64,000 nt of DNA, taken from contig JALSGS010000052.1 in assembly GCA_026982695.1 (NCBI GenBank), positions 1 to 64,000 of the forward strand, given 5' to 3'. How positions within the stretch are numbered: position 1 is the first letter of the stretch; each line of letters begins with the position of its first letter. This stretch comes from Saprospiraceae bacterium. GTDB taxonomy: Bacteria; Bacteroidota; Bacteroidia; Chitinophagales; Saprospiraceae. The translations under genes were made by a program, and so were the position numbers. The notes below the pieces were generated by a model. The model was not told where the DNA came from. It did not search any database and was given only the letters and a program-made list of their open reading frames with translations. Positions 35,217 through 46,291 of this stretch are shown in pieces.

Positions 35217-36430
35217 AGTGCCTTTTGCCAACAGCAGCATGGTCATCCTCTGTACGCAGTAGCTGTCTGAGCCGATTAATATTCCTTTTGCTGCTTGGGC
35301 TCCTTTTCAGCAGTTGCCGGGATTCAGCTCCGATGCGCTATGCGATCCTACAGCCTACAGGAGACTATTGGGCAGCTCCCCTTCCACCCTCAGTCCGTAC
35401 GTTTAGTGGCAATGTGCGCTACATGCAGGCGCGAGCACGTGCTTGGCTCTATATGACCGACAATTACGGGCATCGGATACTGCGCTACGATTTTGACAAC
35501 CCGTCGCTACCCGAAGTGCTCCCTATCAAGGACAAAGCTACTGGTGCGCTTTTGGAAATAGAGGAGTTTGACCTGATTCACCCCGACACGCTTTTAGTCG
35601 TTTCAGAAGGAATTAGGCTCTCATTCGTAAGTGTGGAAGACTGGGAGCCCTTTTTTTCTATACGATGCGATACACTTCGCGAGGGGCCCGCCTATTTCCA
35701 CGGATTCTTTCTAACCAGCCAGTTTGGCGTGCACGCCGAACGGCTAGGCCGATGGGTGAGTATTGCCCAAACGCCTTTTGATTTGGCCTTTTTACCGGGC
35801 CCGCTAGATAAAGCTGATTTGCGCAGATTTCGAATGTTCTTGCTTGTAGATCCACAGAGCAAGCAATGGCAGTTTGCTCGATTTGGTTTGCCCAAAAATT
35901 ACTTTCAACGCGGACCTGTGCCCTGCTATATGTACAACGTAAGTGATGGAGCGCAAATCGCATATGGCAGTTGGGTAGATCCTGACTTGTACATTACGCG
36001 CGACTTCCAGCATTACGAAAAGATATCGGTGCCCAACCGATGGATGCCCGAGCGGTTGGGAACATATAGCCCTTCTGACCCCGACCCGGAGCGCTATATC
36101 GCCACACATGCTGCCTATGGCCCCATGTTGTATGATGCACATCGCCATTTGTACTACCGATTTGTGCGCCTGCCCGTATCTCGTGAATGGATGCAGCACA
36201 TACAAGACGATTACCGCCATGCCAGTTTGTATCCGCCAGATTTTGTCATTCAAATATTCGATTCGGCTCTTGAACTGATCGGTGAGCGCCGCTTTCAAGG
36301 GCATCTCTATTCGATGTACGACTGTTTCGTAGGAGCAAAAGGCCTTTACCTGAGTATAGCCAACCCCGTACGCCCCGATTATTCAGAAGATTCTGTGCGT
36401 TTTGAGTTGCTCGAGGTACTTTGGGAATAA
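35189..36430 (+). CDS. Beta-propeller lipoprotein (DUF4221-like), pair 2
   Basis: A 413-residue protein with a lipoprotein signal after a short basic N-terminus (LIFLLLLGLLFSSCRDS). The body carries propeller-like strands (YMTDNYGHRILRYDFDN, FDLIHPDTLLVVSEG, ERRFQGHLYSMYDCFVGAKG) resembling the Bacteroidota DUF4221 and BF3164-type families. The ATG at 35189 is chosen over a TTG at 35165. It overlaps the peptide gene upstream by 28 bp. It is a divergent relative of the propeller protein at 33616, and together they form two peptide-propeller pairs. Function unknown. Confidence 0.6.
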   Translation: MYRGSGAQLKCLLPTAAWSSSVRSSCLSRLIFLLLLGLLFSSCRDSAPMRYAILQPTGDYWAAPLPPSVRTFSGNVRYMQARARAWLYMTDNYGHRILRYDFDNPSLPEVLPIKDKATGALLEIEEFDLIHPDTLLVVSEGIRLSFVSVEDWEPFFSIRCDTLREGPAYFHGFFLTSQFGVHAERLGRWVSIAQTPFDLAFLPGPLDKADLRRFRMFLLVDPQSKQWQFARFGLPKNYFQRGPVPCYMYNVSDGAQIAYGSWVDPDLYITRDFQHYEKISVPNRWMPERLGTYSPSDPDPERYIATHAAYGPMLYDAHRHLYYRFVRLPVSREWMQHIQDDYRHASLYPPDFVIQIFDSALELIGERRFQGHLYSMYDCFVGAKGLYLSIANPVRPDYSEDSVRFELLEVLWE

Positions 36431-36534
36431 TGAGCCAAGAGCTGTAGCTGACGCAAATGGCGCTATACTTTTGTGCCTCGGGTAAAACCACAAAAGTGTG
36501 TGTGGGGGTAGTGAACAAAGCATCGGTTAAGTGC

Positions 36535-38650
<2,116 letters not shown>

Positions 38651-38663
38651 TTTTTACGGATTT

Positions 38664-38702
38664 TGTAAAAAAAGCAATGCCGCTCACGACTCCGTGAGCG
38701 GC
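38664..38702 (-). terminator. Terminator between the convergent fadH-like and acyl-CoA dehydrogenase genes
   Basis: A perfect 10-bp stem GCCGCTCACG/CGTGAGCGGC with a 4-base loop (38679-38702). On the minus strand it is followed by ATTGCTTTTTTTAC, a good terminator for the acyl-CoA dehydrogenase gene, and it may also act for the plus-strand gene. Confidence 0.85.
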
Positions 38703-38753
38703 AAGTATTGTTGATGAGCATATGGCTTGGGTACAGACGGTGCATGCACTTTG

Positions 38754-40547
38754 TCAGAAACAGTATCCGTTAGCTTGAATGAGTGCTTGAGCTACTTTAC
38801 GACGTTCGTTTTTGACGTTTACCGGTGGGTACTTGGTGAAACGCTTGAGCCCCATGAGGAACGTTTTGAGCAAGTCGCCCTCGGCAAACGACATAAGTGC
38901 ATCGCTGGCAGCTTTGTGTATGCGCGCCTGCGTATCGGTGAAATACACCTTGAGCATGGCGTCGTACACCGCTTGGTCGAGCGGCTTTTCCGTGCGGCTA
39001 TGCAGCTTCTCCACGCGCAGCAGCAGGCTTTCGGCTATATACACGTCGATCAACATATCAGCTACGTTCATCACAATCTCTTGCTCTTCCGTTAGATCGA
39101 GTTGGCCGTCCATCTGCATTTTTGCAGCAGCACCTGCTACCATCAAGATGATTTTCTTGAAATCTTTGATGGCCTTGCGCTCGTAGCCGTAGGTGCCTGA
39201 GGGCTGCTCGAAGGAGGGCATGCTGGCCAGCTCCTTTTGTACGGCCCATGCCGGCCCGGTTAAGTCCAGTTGGCCTTTCATGGCCTTTTTGAGCAATTGT
39301 TTGACGATTAATAGTCGATTGATTTCATTGGTGCCCTCATAAATGCGATTGATGCGTGCATCGCGGTAGGCTTCTGCTGCTGGATATTCTTCCGAATAGC
39401 CATAGCCGCCGTGTATTTGCACCATCTCATCGACCAAGTAGTCTAGTACTTCTGAACCTGCTACTTTGATGATAGCCGATTCAATGGAATATTCCTCTGC
39501 GGCATGTTGCTGCGCGTCAGAGTGGCTCATGCCTTTCTCCATGAGCTTGTAGGTCTTGTCTTGGAGCAAGTCCGAAACGCGGTAAACAGCCGACTGGAGG
39601 GCAAAGTTGCGGATGGCCTGCTCGGCCAACTTGAACTTGATGGCGCCAAAGCTCGAGATGGGCACGCCAAACTGGATGCGCTCGTTGGCGTACTTGGTGC
39701 TGATATCGATGCAGCGTTGGCCGGCCCCACTACACATGAGCCCCAGCTTGAAGCGCCCGATGTTGAGCACGCTAAAGGCAATCTTGTGGCCTTTGCCGAT
39801 TTTGCCCAAGAGGTTTTCTACAGGTACTTTGACGTTTTCGAAGAAAACCTGGCGGGTAGAGCTACCCTTAATGCCCATTTTCTTTTCTTCGGCGCCCAAC
39901 GTGAGGCCTTCGGACTGGCGAGGTACAATAAAGGCAGAGAACTGCTCGCCATCCACCTTGGCAAAGACGATGAATATGTCGGCAAATCCGGCATTAGAGA
40001 TCCACATCTTCTGGCCATTGAGGATGTAGTGTTTGCCATCTTCCGACAAGTCGGCTCGAGTTTTGGCAGCTAGTGCATCAGAGCCACTTCCAGGTTCGGT
40101 GAGACAGTAGGATGCCTTCCACTCACCAGTAGCCAGCTTGGGTAAGTATTTCTTCTTTTGTTCCTCGGTACCGAAATAGTAAATGGGCAACATGCCGATA
40201 CCGATGTGTGCGGCAAAAGTGGTGGTGAAGCCACCACCGATGTGGCCCAATGCTTCGCCCAAAACGGTATTGGTGTTGGTATCCAAGCCCATACCGCCGT
40301 ATTCTTCGGGTATGTGGGCCCCTACCAGGCCGAGTTCGCCAGCTTGTTCGAGTAGTTGGGGTTGATACTCCAGCTTGCCACCTTTGTCGCCTACTTGCGC
40401 GACAAAATCGCGCACCGTCTGCTGGATCATTTGCTGCTCTTCGTTGATTTCTTCTGGGATAAAGGTATCTTCTGGTCGTGCGTCGCGTACGACGAACTCC
40501 CCACCTTTAAGCACTTGTTGTTCTTTATGGAGGACTTCAGTAGCCAT
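38754..40547 (-). CDS. Acyl-CoA dehydrogenase with C-terminal extension (VLCAD-like)
   Basis: A 597-residue FAD enzyme for the first step of beta-oxidation. The core has YCLTEPGSGSDALAAKT, WISNAGFADIFIVFAKV, GIKGSSTRQVFFENVKVP, QFGVPISSFGAIKFKLAE and the active-site segment IYEGTNEINR, whose Glu is the catalytic base. About 170 residues follow the core, as in VLCAD/ACAD9-type enzymes. The ATG at 40547 is chosen over an upstream in-frame start because it is the family N-terminus. Two copies of the GCGAA-N2-TTCGC palindrome lie 34-111 bases upstream and suggest repressor control. Confidence 0.93.
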   Translation of the reverse strand: MATEVLHKEQQVLKGGEFVVRDARPEDTFIPEEINEEQQMIQQTVRDFVAQVGDKGGKLEYQPQLLEQAGELGLVGAHIPEEYGGMGLDTNTNTVLGEALGHIGGGFTTTFAAHIGIGMLPIYYFGTEEQKKKYLPKLATGEWKASYCLTEPGSGSDALAAKTRADLSEDGKHYILNGQKMWISNAGFADIFIVFAKVDGEQFSAFIVPRQSEGLTLGAEEKKMGIKGSSTRQVFFENVKVPVENLLGKIGKGHKIAFSVLNIGRFKLGLMCSGAGQRCIDISTKYANERIQFGVPISSFGAIKFKLAEQAIRNFALQSAVYRVSDLLQDKTYKLMEKGMSHSDAQQHAAEEYSIESAIIKVAGSEVLDYLVDEMVQIHGGYGYSEEYPAAEAYRDARINRIYEGTNEINRLLIVKQLLKKAMKGQLDLTGPAWAVQKELASMPSFEQPSGTYGYERKAIKDFKKIILMVAGAAAKMQMDGQLDLTEEQEIVMNVADMLIDVYIAESLLLRVEKLHSRTEKPLDQAVYDAMLKVYFTDTQARIHKAASDALMSFAEGDLLKTFLMGLKRFTKYPPVNVKNERRKVAQALIQANGYCF

Positions 40548-40580
40548 GGCAGTGGTTTTTGAATGAGATTTGGATAATGA

Positions 40581-40592
40581 GCGAATTTTCGC
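40581..40592. promoter_or_regulatory. Palindromic operator upstream of the acyl-CoA dehydrogenase gene, site 1
   Basis: GCGAATTTTCGC (GCGAA, TT centre, TTCGC) 34 bases upstream of the ATG. It is the same inverted repeat as at 36539-36550, with the centre in the other orientation. Confidence 0.75.
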
Positions 40593-40646
40593 TAACAAAT
40601 TTATGGCATTTGCCGATAAGGCGAAAGGGGATAGGGCGAATTTTTT

Positions 40647-40658
40647 GCGAAAATTCGC
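40647..40658. promoter_or_regulatory. Palindromic operator upstream of the acyl-CoA dehydrogenase gene, site 2
   Basis: GCGAAAATTCGC followed by TAATTT, 66 bases from the centre of site 1 (about six helical turns). A further half-site GGCGAATTTTTTGCG overlaps its left side. Confidence 0.75.
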
Positions 40659-40766
40659 TAATTTTTTGATTTTGGGCTTGCGCTATAGGGCATTCACCCA
40701 TGACTTGCCAGTATCATCTGATAGCCAAGTACATATTTATATGTGTCTATTTGGGTTATGGCATAG

Positions 40767-42107
40767 CTATGCGGTGGTATCGGCAAAGGGGGGGAGGTCG
40801 AGCATTTGTTCGAGTGCAATGCCGCGCGAGCCTTTTAGCAGGACCGCTGTGCCTTGTGGCCATTGCCTTTCGGCAAACCATTGAGCAGCAGCTGCTGCTG
40901 TGGCAAACCAGAGGAGTTCGTAGTGCTGGGCAGCTGCCTTGAATGCTGCTCCTACCAACAAGATGTGATCAAAGCCAAGCGTCAGTGCATATGCCGTCAG
41001 TTCGTCGTGTGCTTGTGCGCTTGCGGAGCCTAGCTCGAGCATATGGCCGAGCACGGCGATTCGTATAGGTGCTTGCCAATGTGCAAAGGTGTTAAGTGCA
41101 TGGCGCATGCTGACGGGGTTGGCGTTGTAGGCGTCGAGTAAGATTTGGAAAGGGCCTTGCTGGCGTAGTTCGGAGCGTTGGTTGCGTGCTTGGTACTGAG
41201 CCAAGGCCGAGGCTATGTCTTGTGGAGAAATGTCGAAATAAGCGCCTATGGTTGCTGCTGCAAGCAAGTTTTGGTAGTTGTGTGGGCCTGCCAGTTGGCT
41301 GTGCACTTGTTGGGTTTGGCCATCAAAGAGTTGTGTTTTAAAAATCACGTTTGGGTGTGCCTGTTGGAGTTCTCCTTGCAGGCAGGGTTGATGTCCGTCG
41401 CAATGGTCGCCGAAGTAGACGCGTTTGGGTACGTGGGCGGCCATTTGGGGCACATGGGGCTCATTGAGGTTGACAAAGGCCGTTCCATGGTGTTGGGCCA
41501 GAAAGTCGTATAGTTCTTTTTTTGTTCGAATAACACCTTGAAGGTCGCCGAAGCCTTCGAGGTGGGCAGCCCCGACGTTGGTTACTAATCCATGCGTGGG
41601 TTGCGCAATTTGGCACAAGAATGCGATTTCTCCTGGCCCGCTGGCTCCCATTTCGATAACGGCCATTTGGGTGTCGCGTGGCATTTGCAGAATGGTGAGG
41701 GGTAGCCCGATGTGGTTGTTCCAGTTGCCGGGGGTGGCATGGGTACGCCATGCCTGCTGTAGGACGGCATGGCATAGTTCTTTAGTAGTCGTTTTGCCAT
41801 TGGATCCGGTGATGGCCAAGACGGGGATAGTGAAGGCTTGTCGGTGGCGTCGTGCCAGTGCTTGCAGTGCTTCAAGTACGCTATGGCGCACTAGCAGATA
41901 CTGAGCGCCACGATGATAGAGCGGATTGTCGATGAGTGCGTAGGCCGCACCAGCTTTTAGTGCTTGTTCGGCAAACTCATGCCCATCGTGATGTAGACCG
42001 CGTAGGGCGGCGAATATGCATCCAGGCGTTACTTTTCTACTGTCAACGACGACTTTGGGGTGTTGGCGATAGATTGCGTATAGCGTGTCTACATCGAGGT
42101 ATTTCAT
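40767..42107 (-). CDS. murF: UDP-N-acetylmuramoyl-tripeptide--D-alanyl-D-alanine ligase
   Basis: A 446-residue Mur ligase adding D-Ala-D-Ala in peptidoglycan precursor synthesis. The P-loop is VLAITGSNGKTTTKELC. MurF features include SRKVTPGCIFAALRG near the N-terminus, VIEMGASGPGEIAFLC, TNVGAAHLEGFG and DAYNANPVSMRHAL. The ATG at 42107 starts the first domain and a short in-frame extension upstream is ignored. It follows the GH57 gene by 14 bp on the same strand, so the two are an operon. No other mur genes are adjacent. Confidence 0.95.
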   Translation of the reverse strand: MKYLDVDTLYAIYRQHPKVVVDSRKVTPGCIFAALRGLHHDGHEFAEQALKAGAAYALIDNPLYHRGAQYLLVRHSVLEALQALARRHRQAFTIPVLAITGSNGKTTTKELCHAVLQQAWRTHATPGNWNNHIGLPLTILQMPRDTQMAVIEMGASGPGEIAFLCQIAQPTHGLVTNVGAAHLEGFGDLQGVIRTKKELYDFLAQHHGTAFVNLNEPHVPQMAAHVPKRVYFGDHCDGHQPCLQGELQQAHPNVIFKTQLFDGQTQQVHSQLAGPHNYQNLLAAATIGAYFDISPQDIASALAQYQARNQRSELRQQGPFQILLDAYNANPVSMRHALNTFAHWQAPIRIAVLGHMLELGSASAQAHDELTAYALTLGFDHILLVGAAFKAAAQHYELLWFATAAAAAQWFAERQWPQGTAVLLKGSRGIALEQMLDLPPFADTTA

Positions 42108-42121
42108 GGGTGAAGTGCGTA

Positions 42122-44539
42122 TCAGTTGGTGTGAGGACGTACTTTGAGCCGATTGCCCAAGGCAAAAAATGCCTCTTTCCACGCTTCATTGGGCCATTGC
42201 TGTGCTTTGGCGTGGAATGCCTTTGCAAGGGCAAAATAGGCGTTTTGCGATTTCCATAGCTCTAGCTCAAGTCCCAAGTCAGAGAGTATATCGAGTACAG
42301 TTATTAATTGCTGAAGGGTTTGTGCCGGTAATGCTTGCTCGTGCAGGTGTTGTAACTGGCGATAGATGAGGTCTTCCGCTGCGCGTTTCAACGTGGGCGT
42401 ATGCGTCAGTGTGACTTCCCATTTGACAAATTCATCGTGTAGTTGGGCCAGTTGTTTGGCATCGAGCGTGCCATTGGAGAGCAGATGGAGCAAGTCGGCA
42501 TTGAGTACAAATTGGGCGGCGTTCTTCCATGCTATGGGGATGGGGATGCCGCTATCGCGCATCACGGCCATGAGCTGATAGTTGTCGTCAAAAATATCTC
42601 GTACCGAGACTTCGGCCTTGGCCAAGCTTTCGGCGGTGATGGTGCGCAAGATACGGCGGCGTTCGTCCAAGAATAGTTGGTTGATCGAGAAGTTTTCTTC
42701 GCCGAAGAAGATGTGCAATAGGCGCAATACATCGGCCAAGTTGTGGCGGTTGAACGCTTCGAGCACCTGCTTTTTCATCTCCTGAAAGGTGCTGGTACTC
42801 ATGCTCGTGTGAATGTGGCCTACGATGTTTTGTTGGCCCAGATAAAGGGCTAGGAAGCTAAAATGCTTTTCTGAAAAGGTGATTTTGGAAGTTACGCGTG
42901 TACGGCCCATGGCGATCATATAATTGCCTGCCCGTTGCCGGATGTATTCATTGCTTTGGGCCGAGAAGTTGAGCAGCTCCATGTGTTCGGGAGTGGCTTC
43001 AAAGAGGGAGGAAGCTGCATAGTGCATCCCTACGTGTTCGAGGCTAACGCGGGCTGGTAGTACAAATTTTCGATAAGCTACAGCGCCATTTTCATAGATG
43101 TTGCTGGGTGCCTTTTCTAACAGCGATTCGAATGCTTCGTGCAGGCGTTTGCCCGATACGATCCAGGCATACTCGATGGCTCTGAGGGCGTATTGGAGGA
43201 TCTGGTTAGTCTCCAGTCCGCTAATTTCGTTAAAGAACCATCCGCAGCTGGTGTACATCAGCTGTGCATGTCGTTGCATTTCCATGAGGCGCAAGAGTGT
43301 AGTTTGCTTTTCGGCTGTCCATCGGATGTGCGTTTTTGCGTGTTTGCGCAAAAATTGCCGTACAGTGTGTATAGATCGGTTCAAGATGACATCAATATAG
43401 TCGTTGCGGGCAGCCCATGGATCTTTGAGGTAGCGCCCTGCGTATTGCTCAAAGATAGGAGCCAACTGGTCGCGCAGCCAATCGAGCGCTTCACGCAAGG
43501 GGGCACGCCATGCTTGATTCCAGCCGGGTTGACCGCCTGTGTGGCAGCCGCAGTCGCTGCGCCAGCGTTCCACGCCATGGACGCAGCTCCACGAGCTATT
43601 TTCGTGGAGTTGTACTTCGTATGATGGGGGGAAATGCTGGAGAAACCAGCTGTAGTTGGCCAGCTGTATATCTGGCATTTGCTGCAGGGTGTTGAGGCAA
43701 TCGGCTAGTGCCATTTCGCCATAGCGGTGGTGGTGGCCATAGCTTTCGCCATCGGTGGCTATGTGTACCAGCTGTGGTTCGGCAGTATGGGCGAAGCGTT
43801 CGGCGAGTCGATTTGCATAGGCTTTTCCGCTATTGAGTAAGCCTTTGAAGGCCACTTCTTGAGCTACTTCACCATCGTAGAAGAACAAAGTAATGGTTTT
43901 GCCGGAAGGCAATCGGTACAGATAGGGCCGTTTTGTATCTATGGGCCCCTCGATCCATTGGCTATGGCCGATACTTCGGTAGGCTTTGGCCTGTCGGGGG
44001 GCTAGAATGGTGAACTTGATGCCATGAGCAGCTAGCACTTCGAGCGTAGCGGTGTCTACGGCAGTTTCGGGTAGCCACATACCTTCGGGTTGGCGCCCAA
44101 AGCGGAAGGTGAAGTCGCGCATTCCCCAAGTGACTTGAGTTTCTTTATCGCGTGCGTTGGCCAGCGGCATGATGAGGTGGTTGTAGGCTTGAGCCATGGC
44201 TGATCCGTGGCCATCGTAGTGTTCCATACTTTTGCGGTCGGCTTCGAGTATGGCGTGGTAGGTATCGGGATCGGCTTGCGCCATCCAAGACAGGAGGGTA
44301 GGGCCAAAGTTGAAACTGATCCAGGCGTAATTGTTGATAATATCGATGATGTAGTTGTCTTGATCGAGGATGCGTGCAGCGGCGTTGGGGGCATAGCATT
44401 CGTAATTGATACGTTCGTTCCAATCGTGGAAGGGGGCAGCGCTTTCTTGTACTTCAATGACTTCTAGCCATGCGCTTTCGCGTGGTGGCTGGTAGAAGTG
44501 GCCATGGATGCATACGCATTTAAGTGGCTGTTGCGGCAT
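42122..44539 (-). CDS. Glycoside hydrolase family 57 / DUF3536 protein
   Basis: An 805-residue protein. The N-terminal GH57 barrel shows CIHGHFYQPPRESAWLE at its start (motif 1), a GMWLPETAVD segment holding the family nucleophile Glu, a YRLPSGKTITLFFYDGE strand and the HIATDGESYGHHH motif near the general acid. The C-terminal half (from about residue 400) is helical and corresponds to the DUF3536 extension. GH57 enzymes act on alpha-glucans by a retaining mechanism; the substrate of the DUF3536 branch is not established. No signal peptide is seen, so the protein is cytoplasmic. It is cotranscribed with murF. Confidence 0.87.
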   Translation of the reverse strand: MPQQPLKCVCIHGHFYQPPRESAWLEVIEVQESAAPFHDWNERINYECYAPNAAARILDQDNYIIDIINNYAWISFNFGPTLLSWMAQADPDTYHAILEADRKSMEHYDGHGSAMAQAYNHLIMPLANARDKETQVTWGMRDFTFRFGRQPEGMWLPETAVDTATLEVLAAHGIKFTILAPRQAKAYRSIGHSQWIEGPIDTKRPYLYRLPSGKTITLFFYDGEVAQEVAFKGLLNSGKAYANRLAERFAHTAEPQLVHIATDGESYGHHHRYGEMALADCLNTLQQMPDIQLANYSWFLQHFPPSYEVQLHENSSWSCVHGVERWRSDCGCHTGGQPGWNQAWRAPLREALDWLRDQLAPIFEQYAGRYLKDPWAARNDYIDVILNRSIHTVRQFLRKHAKTHIRWTAEKQTTLLRLMEMQRHAQLMYTSCGWFFNEISGLETNQILQYALRAIEYAWIVSGKRLHEAFESLLEKAPSNIYENGAVAYRKFVLPARVSLEHVGMHYAASSLFEATPEHMELLNFSAQSNEYIRQRAGNYMIAMGRTRVTSKITFSEKHFSFLALYLGQQNIVGHIHTSMSTSTFQEMKKQVLEAFNRHNLADVLRLLHIFFGEENFSINQLFLDERRRILRTITAESLAKAEVSVRDIFDDNYQLMAVMRDSGIPIPIAWKNAAQFVLNADLLHLLSNGTLDAKQLAQLHDEFVKWEVTLTHTPTLKRAAEDLIYRQLQHLHEQALPAQTLQQLITVLDILSDLGLELELWKSQNAYFALAKAFHAKAQQWPNEAWKEAFFALGNRLKVRPHTN

Positions 44540-44610
44540 AGGTCGACTTTTTAGCAGAAGCGAAAAATAAGAGAAGATGAGCAAAATGTGGCTGGAAGGG
44601 GAAGACGTAA

Positions 44611-44658
44611 AAGAAGCACCCCCTACTTGATCGCTATGACAAGTAGGGGATGCTTCTT
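44611..44658 (-). terminator. Long terminator hairpin after gldJ
   Basis: Arms of 19 bases each pair over 18 positions with one mismatch (AAGAAGCA and CCCCTACTTG pairing with CAAGTAGGGG and TGCTTCTT) around a 10-base loop. On the minus strand it ends in TTCTTTTAC. It separates the type IX cluster from the GH57-murF operon. Confidence 0.8.
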
Positions 44659-44686
44659 GTATGTACTATTAGGGCGGGATAGTGCT

Positions 44687-46189
44687 TTATTTATAGCGCC
44701 TTTTTACGGGGCGATTGCGCGTCTTGAAGGTAAGTCCGCCTGCATTGTTGTTGCCAGTAGGGCTACCTGTGCGGGTCATGGCGCAGCGGAAGCCCACGTC
44801 GCGCGAGGCTTTATCTTCTTCCATAAAGCGACGCGTGCCAGGCGAAAGCCAATAGGCGCGATCGCGCCACGAGCCGCCTTTGATTACACGAGCCTTGTCG
44901 CTAATGAGTGTGCTTTTCCCGTAGTCGTAGTAGGCTTCTGATTCTTCGTCACCGTCTAGGTAGTTGTACAGGTAGCCGCGTTTGTAGTTTTCGCGATCTG
45001 CCACTTCGTCGTCTTCGATGTCGCGATAGCGCAAGCGCCCGAGGCTATCCTTTTCTACGGGGCGACCATCTTCGTCGAGCACTTTGGTTTGGAAGCGGTT
45101 GCCGCGGAAGGGGTTGAGGTCGTGGTCTTCTACATCGCGCAAGGTAAGGGGTGTGAGCGGGCGATATACGTCGGCAGTCCATTCGTTGACGTTGCCAGCC
45201 ATGTTGTAGAGGCCAAAGTCGTTGGGCATGTAGGAGCGCACGGGCGCGGGGATGTGTGCCGCATCGTTGGGATGGCCGGCGATGCCCATGTAGTCGCCAC
45301 CACCGCGTTTGAAGTTGGCTAGGAACTGACCTTGGTATTTGTTGCGTTGTTGATAGCGCAGGGAGCGGCCGTTCCAGGGGTAGATGCGCTGATCGGTGAT
45401 GATGTTGTTTTCTTCTTGTGCGAGGTTGCCCACTAGTCCTAGTGCGGCATATTCCCATTCTGCTTCGGTGGGCAGGCGATAGTCGGGCAGCAGAATGCCA
45501 TCTTCGAAGCGCACGGGGCGTTCTCCGCCTGTTTGCAAGTCTTTGAGGTTTTTGCGTACGTTGCCTTCGTACTGGCGAGCGAGGTAAGCTTCAGTATTGA
45601 AGTTGTCTTCGCCTTGTTGCTCGGGGTTGGGGTTGAGGATGCCGCGTTCGATAAGAATCATTTCGTTGACGCGGTCGGTGCGCCACTTGCAATAATTGTT
45701 TGCCTGAATCCATGTGACGCCCACCACGGGGTAGTCGTCATAGGCAGGGTGGCGGAAGTATGTTTCCACAAAGGGTTCGTTATAGGCCAGTTCCTCGCGC
45801 CATACGAGCGTATCGGGTAATGCGTCGAGCCATACTTCTGGGTAGGTTTCGCCAAAGACGCGCTTGAGCCAGTGGAGGTATTCGCGATAGTCGATATTGG
45901 CCACTTCTGTTTCGTCCATGTAAAAGGACGATACGGTGACGCGGCGGGGTATGGCGTTCCACTGGAACATGACATCTTCCTGGAGGTTGCCCATGGTAAA
46001 GGTGCCGCCTGGGATAAGTACAAGGTTAGGGCCTGTGGCTTGGCCTTCGTATTCGAGTTTTTCAAATCCACCCCATTTTTGATCGTTGTATTTCCAGCCG
46101 GTGGTAGAGGAACGTTCGCCACTACTGCATGCACTCCACATCAGCGTGGTAGCCATGGCGAGCAATCCGAATTGCAATAGTTTTTTCAT
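44687..46189 (-). CDS. gldJ: Gliding motility lipoprotein GldJ
   Basis: A 500-residue lipoprotein (lipobox MWSAC, Cys21) of the formylglycine-generating-enzyme-like fold. The features point to GldJ more than GldK: the leader TGWKYNDQKWGGFE, LVLIPGGTFTMGNLQEDVM, SFYMDETEVANIDYREYLHWL, LPDTLVWREELAYNEPFVE and NMAGNVNEWTADVYRP. GldJ is needed for gliding and stabilises GldK in Flavobacterium johnsoniae, where it also neighbours porU and porV. Catalytic cysteines of true FGE are not apparent. A porP/sprF gene precedes it by 102 bp on the same strand. The start at 46189 is fixed by the signal peptide. Confidence 0.88.
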   Translation of the reverse strand: MKKLLQFGLLAMATTLMWSACSSGERSSTTGWKYNDQKWGGFEKLEYEGQATGPNLVLIPGGTFTMGNLQEDVMFQWNAIPRRVTVSSFYMDETEVANIDYREYLHWLKRVFGETYPEVWLDALPDTLVWREELAYNEPFVETYFRHPAYDDYPVVGVTWIQANNYCKWRTDRVNEMILIERGILNPNPEQQGEDNFNTEAYLARQYEGNVRKNLKDLQTGGERPVRFEDGILLPDYRLPTEAEWEYAALGLVGNLAQEENNIITDQRIYPWNGRSLRYQQRNKYQGQFLANFKRGGGDYMGIAGHPNDAAHIPAPVRSYMPNDFGLYNMAGNVNEWTADVYRPLTPLTLRDVEDHDLNPFRGNRFQTKVLDEDGRPVEKDSLGRLRYRDIEDDEVADRENYKRGYLYNYLDGDEESEAYYDYGKSTLISDKARVIKGGSWRDRAYWLSPGTRRFMEEDKASRDVGFRCAMTRTGSPTGNNNAGGLTFKTRNRPVKRRYK

Positions 46190-46291
46190 CACTTTCCAAA
46201 AAATTTTTGTGAATCGACGAGCAAATATAGCTAAATAGCAATGAGCCGTTTTTATAGTTAAGCATGTAAACAATGCCGCCTATCTGACTGA

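Noticed and set aside
44687-46189. GldK or a sulfatase-activating formylglycine-generating enzyme
   Set aside because: The leader TGWKYND-GGFE, the YREYLHWL and LPDTLVWR segments and adjacency to porU/porV fit GldJ better; FGE active-site cysteines are not seen.
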